A DNA stretch of 64,000 nt from 3-1-20CM-4-69-9 sp963833655 (GTDB lineage: Bacteria; Actinomycetota; Thermoleophilia; Gaiellales; Gaiellaceae): NCBI GenBank assembly GCA_963833655.1, contig CAWHYL010000004.1, positions 434,001 to 498,000 on the forward strand, read 5' to 3'. A model generated the notes under the pieces. That model was given only the letters and a program-made list of their open reading frames with translations, did no database searches and was not told the origin of the DNA. Positions 58,907-64,000 of the stretch are shown piece by piece. The position numbers and the translations under genes are program-made. Every line of letters begins with the position of its first letter. Within the stretch, counting starts at the first letter, position 1.

Positions 58907-60302
58907 ATGGGAGCCCGTCATCGGGCTCGAGATCCACGTCCAGCTGAAGACGCGGACGAAGATGTTCTGCCGCTGCCCGAACGGGTTCGCCTCCGAGCCG
59001 AACACACAGACCTGCCCGGTGTGTCTCGCGTTCCCGGGCGCGCTGCCGACGCCGAACGCGACCGCCGTCGAGTGGACGCTGAAGCTCGGGCTCGCGCTCG
59101 GCTGCGAGATCGCGCCGCGGGCGCTCTTCCACCGCAAGCACTACCCCTATCCGGACCTGCCGAAGGGCTACCAGATCTCCCAGTACGACGAGCCGCTCTG
59201 CGTCGACGGGACGTTCACCGTTCCCGGCGAGGACGCCGACTTCGAAGTCGGGATCGTGCGCGCGCACCTCGAGGAGGACGCCGCGAAGACGATCCATGTC
59301 GGCGGCGCGACGGGGCGCATCGTCGGCGCGGCGCACTCGAACATCGACTTCAACCGCGGCGGGACGCCACTCGTGGAGATCGTGACGCGGCCCGATCTGC
59401 ACTCGGCCGAGCAGGCGCGCCGCTTCCTGCAGCTGCTGCGGCAGACGATCGTCGAGCTCGGCATCTCCGACGCGGAGATGGAGAAGGGCCAGCTGCGCGC
59501 CGACGCCAACGTCTCCGTCCGCGAACGCGGCGAGACGGGTTACCGCACGCGCACCGAGCTGAAGAACATGAACTCCTTCAACCACATCGGTCGTGGCATC
59601 GAGGCGGAGGTACGACGGCAGATCGCGACGTGGGAGTCGGGCGGCGAGGTCGTGCAGCAGACGCTCGACTACGAGGTGAAGTCCGACACTGTGACGCCGC
59701 GCCGGCGGAAAGAAGAGGCGGACGACTACCGCTACTTCCCCGAGCCGGACCTCGTCCCCGTCGAGCCCGAGGCGGAGCTGCTCGAACGTCTGCGTGCCGA
59801 GCTGCCGGCTCTCCCCGGGGAGCGCATCCGCGTGCTCGCGGCCGACGTCGGCTTCGATCACGCGGTCGACCTGGTATCGACCGGCAATGAGCACAAGGCG
59901 CGCCTGCTCGTCGAGCACGGCCTCGACTGGCCGACCTCCGCGAACGTCGCGATGAACCAGCTGGCGGCGATCGATCCGCTGCCGGAGAACGGCGCCGCGC
60001 TCGTGGGGATCATCAAGGCGCGCGACACCATCCCACGCGAGACGCTGCTCACCGCGTTCGCCGACAGCGCCGCCGGGCTGATCGACACGTCGGCGGTCCT
60101 GGCGCAGACGGTCGTCGCGGACACGTCCGAGCTGGAGCCGCTCGTCGATCGCATCCTCGAGGCGAGCCCGGCCCAGGTCGCCTCGTACCGGGGCGGGAAA
60201 CAGGGCCTCCTCGGCTACTTCGTCGGCCAGATCATGAAGGAGACGCAGGGAAAAGCCGATCCGAAGGTGGTCAACGAGCTGCTGCGTTCCAAGCTCGGAT
60301 AG
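58899..60302 (+). CDS. gatB: Asp/Glu-tRNA amidotransferase subunit B
   Basis: 467 residues. VIGLEIHVQLKTRTKMFCRCPN and CPVCLAFPGALP hold the zinc cysteines; HRKHYPYPDLPKGYQISQYD and DFNRGGTPLVEIVT are the kinase/transamidase core. DYRYFPEPDL and the C-terminal YqeY-like tail (LLGYFVGQIMKETQGKADPKVVNELL) are intact. Activates Glu/Asp-tRNA by phosphorylation and transfers ammonia. Confidence 0.97.
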   Translation: MAEWEPVIGLEIHVQLKTRTKMFCRCPNGFASEPNTQTCPVCLAFPGALPTPNATAVEWTLKLGLALGCEIAPRALFHRKHYPYPDLPKGYQISQYDEPLCVDGTFTVPGEDADFEVGIVRAHLEEDAAKTIHVGGATGRIVGAAHSNIDFNRGGTPLVEIVTRPDLHSAEQARRFLQLLRQTIVELGISDAEMEKGQLRADANVSVRERGETGYRTRTELKNMNSFNHIGRGIEAEVRRQIATWESGGEVVQQTLDYEVKSDTVTPRRRKEEADDYRYFPEPDLVPVEPEAELLERLRAELPALPGERIRVLAADVGFDHAVDLVSTGNEHKARLLVEHGLDWPTSANVAMNQLAAIDPLPENGAALVGIIKARDTIPRETLLTAFADSAAGLIDTSAVLAQTVVADTSELEPLVDRILEASPAQVASYRGGKQGLLGYFVGQIMKETQGKADPKVVNELLRSKLG

Positions 60303-60344
60303 ACCGGGTACGCACAGGTTCCTAGCAACCGGAAGGAGCCGACC

Positions 60345-60962
60345 ATGAGTACCTGGGTCTGGATCGTGATCGCCGTCGCCGTGGTGATCGTGGTCCTTGC
60401 GATCGTCTGGAGCGCGATGCGCGCGAAGCGGTCGCGTGCGCTGCAGGACACCTTCGGACGCGAGTACGATCGCACGGTCGACGAGGCCGGCGACCGGCGC
60501 GCGGCGGAACGCGAGCTGCGCGAGCGTCAGAAGCAGCACGAGCAGCTCGACATCCGTCCGCTGTCACCGGAATCACGCGAGCGCTACATCCAGCGTTGGC
60601 ATTCGACGCAGTCTCGCTTCGTCGACGATCCGCGCGGGGCTGTGAAGGAGGCCGACACGCTCGTGCAGGAAGTGATGCAGGAGCGCGGCTACCCGACGAA
60701 GGACTTCGAGCGCCGCGTCGCGGACATCTCCGTCGACCATCCGAACCTCGTCGAGAAGTACCGTAACGCCGACGGCATCGCACGTGCGAGCGAGCGCGGC
60801 GAGGCCTCGACCGAGGACATGCGCCACTCGGTGCGGCACTACCGCACACTCTTCGCGGAGCTGCTCGACGTCGACGACGACTCGGATGTCGAGAACGTCG
60901 ACGACGTCGACAGTCGCGACGACGGACGCGTCGAGACGCAGAACGTCGAGCGACTCCGATGA
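60345..60962 (+). CDS. Membrane-anchored helical protein, paralogue of the next gene
   Basis: 205 residues. N-terminal membrane helix (3-24), then a basic helical region beginning RALQDTFGREYDRTVDEAGDRRAAERELRER, a domain SRERYIQRWHSTQSRFVDDPRGAVKEADTLVQEVMQ, and an acidic C-terminus. The middle and end resemble the next protein, so the two arose by duplication. ATG has GGAAGGAGC upstream. Function unknown. Confidence 0.75.
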   Translation: MSTWVWIVIAVAVVIVVLAIVWSAMRAKRSRALQDTFGREYDRTVDEAGDRRAAERELRERQKQHEQLDIRPLSPESRERYIQRWHSTQSRFVDDPRGAVKEADTLVQEVMQERGYPTKDFERRVADISVDHPNLVEKYRNADGIARASERGEASTEDMRHSVRHYRTLFAELLDVDDDSDVENVDDVDSRDDGRVETQNVERLR

Positions 60963-61246
60963 GCACGGAACCGCAACAGGCGACGCCTCTGCTCGGCGAC
61001 GACACGGATCAGCTCCGGGAACGCTGGGAGGCGATCCAGACCTCGTTCGTCGACGAGCCGCAGCAGGCCGTCGAGCAGGCGGACGCGCTCGTCACCGACG
61101 TGATCAACCGGCTGACGCGGACGTTCCAGGAGACGCACGACTCGCTCGAGGCGCAGCTCGGCGAGGCGGACGACGTCTCGACGGAGGATCTACGCGTCGG
61201 GCTTCAGCGGTACCGCTCGTTCTTCGAGCGCCTGCTCGCCGCTTAG
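60959..61246 (+). CDS. Soluble helical protein, paralogue of the preceding gene
   Basis: 95 residues overlapping the previous stop (ATGA). LRERWEAIQTSFVDEPQQAVEQADALVTDVI and STEDLRVGLQRYRSFFERLL line up with RYIQRWHSTQSRFVDDPRGAVKEADTLVQEVM and STEDMRHSVRHYRTLFAELL of the membrane-anchored partner. Probably the cytosolic partner of a two-protein complex. Function unknown. Confidence 0.75.
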   Translation: MSTEPQQATPLLGDDTDQLRERWEAIQTSFVDEPQQAVEQADALVTDVINRLTRTFQETHDSLEAQLGEADDVSTEDLRVGLQRYRSFFERLLAA

Positions 61247-61249
61247 TCG

Positions 61250-61455
61250 GGGCTGGGGTCTGACCCCTGCGGGGTCAGACCCCAGACTGAGTTACGCCGC
61301 TTCGCGGGGGACGCGAGCGGGCTGAGCCCGCGCGCTCCAGTGGTGGTCGGCGGTTGGTCTCTTCCGTGCGGCGCGCGCAGGCTTCGCGTGCGCGCGCCGC
61401 ATCAGTTCGCTGCGCGTAAGCCGGCTTCGCCTGGCTTACGCGCAGGCTCTGGGGA
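61250..61455 (+). repeat. Dispersed multi-hairpin repeat, copy D
   Basis: Most of the 229-bp gap after the helical pair. Order: GGGGTCTGACCCC/GGGGTCAGACCCC palindrome (first here, unlike copy A), hairpin GCGAGCGGGC-TGA-GCCCGCGCGC (61313-61335, one mismatch), GGTCTCTTCCGTGCGGCGCG, the perfect stem GCGGCGCGCGCA/TGCGCGCGCCGC, and GCGTAAGCC/GGCTTACGC. Same orientation as copy A. Confidence 0.8.
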
Positions 61456-61475
61456 TTGCGTGAGTCGGTGAGTTC

Positions 61476-62060
61476 TCAGATCAGGCCGCAGTAGCGCGCC
61501 GTGTTTGGCCATGGCCAGAAGCCGCGGCCGGCGCGGCGGGCGCGCTCGGCGGTCCACATCTGCTCGAGCGGCGTCCAGTGGTCGGCCGTCCCCTTCCGGC
61601 GCAGCAGGCCGCCGCCGTACGTACGCATGAAGCCGAGGTCCATCTGCAGTCCGCCGTAGTACGGCGCGCCTGCGTCGGTCCACGAGCCCTCGAAGCGATG
61701 GATGCAGAGCCAGGCGGACTTGTGCGGGACGTTTTGCGCCCGGCGGCGCATCGTCGATGCGAGCTGCTGCCAGGCGGCGGCGCGCCGCCCAGGGTCGGCC
61801 GGTGGGTGCCGCAGCGTCCGCGTCAGCGGGACACCCATGATGCGCTCCCAGCGCCACGCCTCCTGGCGCTGCCGAAGGATCAGGCGCTCGACCAGGTCGT
61901 CATCGGGCGCGGGTGCCGTCGTGGTCGTCGTCGTGGCCGTGGCTGCCGTTGTCGTCGCGACCGGAGGCTCCGGCCCCGGATCCGCGCGAAGGGCGGTTGC
62001 TCCGACGAGCGCCGCGAGGGCGCACGCGCAGGCCAGTAGGACTGTGTGCTTGTGGTTCAT
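61476..62060 (-). CDS. Secreted transglycosylase-like (Rpf-type) protein
   Basis: 194 residues: signal peptide (about 1-26), Thr/Ala/Pro linker, a helical segment, then a C-terminal domain with WLCIHRFEGSWTDAGAPYYGGLQMDLGFMRTYGG and PNTARYCG. This is the lysozyme-like fold of resuscitation-promoting factors and actinobacterial transglycosylases, with the catalytic Glu in HRFEG and two Cys residues placed for a disulfide. Cleaves peptidoglycan glycan strands. GGGGGA precedes the ATG. Confidence 0.82.
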   Translation of the reverse strand: MNHKHTVLLACACALAALVGATALRADPGPEPPVATTTAATATTTTTTAPAPDDDLVERLILRQRQEAWRWERIMGVPLTRTLRHPPADPGRRAAAWQQLASTMRRRAQNVPHKSAWLCIHRFEGSWTDAGAPYYGGLQMDLGFMRTYGGGLLRRKGTADHWTPLEQMWTAERARRAGRGFWPWPNTARYCGLI

Positions 62061-62212
62061 GCGGATGATCCCCCGGGATCCCGCGCCGCGTCAGGACTGT
62101 GCCGCAGTCGCGCAGCGCTGGTTGTTCAGGACGGTACGACGGTGACCGGCGTGACGAGTTAGTAAACATTCGTGCCGATCGCCACGAGTAGTGCGCCGGC
62201 CACCGTCGCCGC

Positions 62213-62218
62213 TAGGCT
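62213..62218 (+). promoter_or_regulatory. -10 element (TAGGCT), leaderless-type
   Basis: TAGGCT ends eight bases before the ATG at 62227, giving a transcript starting at or very near the start codon of the aminotransferase-serA pair. Confidence 0.5.
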
Positions 62219-62226
62219 CAGCTCAC

Positions 62227-63381
62227 ATGGCCGAGAAGCGCTATCTGATGACACCGGGGCCGACGCCCGTGCCGGCGGAGGTGCTCGCCGCGCTCGCGGA
62301 GCCCGTCATCCACCACCGCGCGCGCGACTACCGCGAGATCTACGAGCGCTGCCTCGCGCGGCTCGCCGAGATCTACCGCACGCAGCACGACGTCCTCATG
62401 TTCACGACGTCCGGCACCGGCGCGTTCGAGTCCGCCGTCGCGAACCTCACCTCGCCGGGCGACCGGCAGCTCGTGCTCTCCGCCGGCAACTTCGGCGAGC
62501 GCTGGGCCGGCCTTGCAAGCGCCTTCGGCGCCGACCTGGTGCACGTTCGGCTGGAGTGGGGCGAGACGCCGGAGCCCGCCGACCTTCGCTCGGCCCTCGC
62601 GGAGGCGGGCGACGTGCGCGTCGTGTATCTCACGCATTCCGAGACGTCGACGGGCGTCGTCTGCGACGTGCAGGCGCTCGCGGCCGTCGCCAAGGAGGCG
62701 GGCGCGCTGGTCGTCGTCGACGCCGTCTCGAGCCTCGGAGCCGTGCCGCTCGAGACTGACACGTGGGAGCTCGACGTGGTCGTCTCCGGCTCGCAGAAGG
62801 CGCTGATGACGCCACCCGGGGTCGCGTTCGCCTCGGTGTCGGCCGCGGCGCTCGATGCAGCCGCACGCGCGACGTCGCCGCGCTACGTCCTCGACTGGGA
62901 GCGTACGCGCAAGGCGCAGGCGAAGCTCGACGCGCCCTTCACGCCGCCGGTGTCGCTCGTGCGCGCGCTCGACGTCGCGCTCGGGCTCCTGCTCGAGGAG
63001 GGCCTCGAGGCCGCCTACGACCGTCACGCACGACTCGGCCGGGCCTGCCGCGAAGGCGCGAAGGCGATGGGGCTCGAGCTCTTCTCGCCAGACGAGGAGC
63101 GCTCCGCCGTCGTCACGGCGATCCGTGCGCCGGACGGTGTCGACGCCACGGAGATCGTCTCGACGCTGCGCGACCGCTTCGGCATCACGATCGCGAACGG
63201 GCAGGGCGAGCTGAAGGGCAAGATCTTCCGGATCGGCCACATCGGCTGGTTCGACATCTTCGACATCACCACCGCGCTGGCCGCCGTCGAGCTCGCGCTC
63301 GTCGACGCCGGCGCGGAAGTCGAGCGAGGCATCGCGGTCACACGCGCGCTCGAAGCCTGGTCCGAGCACTCGCGCGTTTGA
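62227..63381 (+). CDS. Class V aminotransferase (serine-pyruvate/serine-glyoxylate or phosphoserine aminotransferase type)
   Basis: 384 residues. KRYLMTPGPTPVPAEVL, MFTTSGTGAFESAVANL, HSETSTGVVCDV, VVDAVSSLGAVPLETD and the PLP Lys in SGSQKALMTPPG are the hallmarks of class V aminotransferases of the alanine-glyoxylate/serine-pyruvate branch. It is translationally coupled (TTGA) to serA, so it probably performs the phosphoserine aminotransferase step, as SerC-like class V enzymes do in several actinobacteria and archaea. ATG 62227 is set by TAGGCT. Confidence 0.9.
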   Translation: MAEKRYLMTPGPTPVPAEVLAALAEPVIHHRARDYREIYERCLARLAEIYRTQHDVLMFTTSGTGAFESAVANLTSPGDRQLVLSAGNFGERWAGLASAFGADLVHVRLEWGETPEPADLRSALAEAGDVRVVYLTHSETSTGVVCDVQALAAVAKEAGALVVVDAVSSLGAVPLETDTWELDVVVSGSQKALMTPPGVAFASVSAAALDAAARATSPRYVLDWERTRKAQAKLDAPFTPPVSLVRALDVALGLLLEEGLEAAYDRHARLGRACREGAKAMGLELFSPDEERSAVVTAIRAPDGVDATEIVSTLRDRFGITIANGQGELKGKIFRIGHIGWFDIFDITTALAAVELALVDAGAEVERGIAVTRALEAWSEHSRV

Positions 63382-64000
63382 CCGCCGTTCTCGTCCGCGA
63401 GGAGATCGCCGAAGCAGGGATTCGCCTGTTGCGCGAGCGCGGCTTCGACGTCGACGTCGACGGCGACTCCGACCTCGCCGAGACGATCGGTCGCTACGAT
63501 GCGATCGTCGTCCGCTCGGCCACGAAGCTGACGGCCGAGCTGATCGAACGCGGCGAGCGCCTGAAGGTGATCGGTCGCGCCGGTGTCGGCATCGACAACG
63601 TCGACGTCGACGCCGCGACGCGCCGCGGCATCGTCGTCGCCAATGCCCCGGAGTCGACGGTCGTGTCCGCGGCGGAGCACACGATCGGTCTGCTCACGGC
63701 GCTGGCGCGCAACATCCCGCAAGCGCATGCAGCGTTGAAGCAGGGCCGTTGGGAGCGCAAGAAGTACGGCGGCATCGAGCTCGCGGACAAAACCCTCGGC
63801 GTGCTCGGCTTCGGACGGATCGGGCAGCAGGTCGCTCGCCGTGCGGCCGGCCTCGGCATGCGCGTCGTCGCCTACGACCCCTTCGTGGCACCGGAGCGCT
63901 TTCGCGAGCTCGGCGTGGAGCGCGTCGCTGATGTCGACGGCGTCTACGCAGCCGCCGAGTTCCTGACGCTGCACCTGCCCCTGCTCGACGAGACGCGGCG
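63378..64000 (+). CDS. serA: D-3-phosphoglycerate dehydrogenase (C-terminus beyond window)
   Basis: The first 207 residues. It opens VLVREEIAEAGIRLLRERGFDVDVD, then GRAGVGIDNVDVDAATRRGIVVANAPESTVVSAAEHTIGLL and the NAD fold GVLGFGRIGQQVARRAAG, all typical of SerA. Oxidises 3-phosphoglycerate, the first step of serine synthesis. TTG at 63378 overlaps the aminotransferase stop (TTGA). The catalytic His and any ACT domain lie outside the window. Confidence 0.95.
   Translation, partial: MTAVLVREEIAEAGIRLLRERGFDVDVDGDSDLAETIGRYDAIVVRSATKLTAELIERGERLKVIGRAGVGIDNVDVDAATRRGIVVANAPESTVVSAAEHTIGLLTALARNIPQAHAALKQGRWERKKYGGIELADKTLGVLGFGRIGQQVARRAAGLGMRVVAYDPFVAPERFRELGVERVADVDGVYAAAEFLTLHLPLLDETR

Noticed and set aside
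62061..62226. Possible cyclic-di-AMP (ydaO) riboswitch upstream of the Rpf-like gene
   Set aside because: Such switches often precede wall hydrolases in actinobacteria, but the conserved GGGTGAAT and CCGAACCCG blocks are absent and the gap is short.

Overview
The window is a high-GC, densely coded bacterial chromosome segment. It has short intergenic gaps, many ATGA/GTGA start-stop overlaps and frequent GTG/TTG starts. An actinobacterial-type Tad/Flp pilus locus, a GatCAB operon, a transglycosylase-like (Rpf-type) protein and many leaderless starts preceded by TANNNT at 6-9 bases suggest a deep-branching Actinomycetota, perhaps Thermoleophilia/Gaiellales. That placement is inference from style and gene content. 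I see no phage, insertion sequence, CRISPR array or rRNA, and one tRNA (Cys).

Layout. 1-12.6 kb: a pyrimidine/hydantoin-type nitrogen catabolism cluster (cytosine-deaminase-like amidohydrolase cut by the window edge, arginase-family ureohydrolase, PuuE-like NodB deacetylase, NCS1 permease, dihydropyrimidinase, NMT1/THI5-type ABC importer, N-carbamoyl amino acid hydrolase, YdcZ-type permease, LLM/F420-type oxidoreductase). 12.6-18.8 kb: mixed genes including an SDR, tRNA-Cys, YihY, an aldehyde dehydrogenase, DUF192 and a large secreted M15-like protein. 19.0-29.7 kb: a Tad pilus operon with twin Flp pilins, TadE, a TadE/G-like protein, CpaB, CpaE/TadZ, TadA, a VWA-TadB fusion, TadC and a 686-residue coiled-coil protein. 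29.9-33.0 kb: an ECF sigma factor with a coupled small protein, a cyclodeaminase-like protein, and a cytoplasmic subtilase coupled to a GAF protein. 33.2-37.2 kb: an inverted pair of modules, each an MFS-cNMP transporter head-to-head with an acidic microprotein carrying VEAH/FEGH repeats.

37.2-53.6 kb: an LD-carboxypeptidase, then a divergent polyamine/GABA region. The minus operon is gabT-potA-potD-potB-potC-aminobutyraldehyde dehydrogenase. The plus operon is an AsnC-type regulator, a putrescine-type aminotransferase, a second potADBC set, an FAD amine oxidoreductase and a PatB-like aminotransferase. Together they can import polyamines and convert putrescine through 4-aminobutyraldehyde and GABA to succinate semialdehyde. 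53.6-56.8 kb: HMG-CoA reductase family, ferritin-like diiron protein, FolD, cold-shock protein. 57.0-60.3 kb: gatC-gatA-small ORF-gatB. 60.3-64 kb: two paralogous helical proteins, an Rpf-like transglycosylase, a class V aminotransferase and the start of serA.

The strongest non-genic signals are four dispersed copies (29.7, 33.0, 38.3 and 61.3 kb) of a roughly 160-200-bp multi-hairpin repeat whose stems show compensatory changes; a palindromic -10 element apparently driving two divergent leaderless genes at 1.1 kb; and two consecutive genes whose best start is CTG inside a CTGA overlap.
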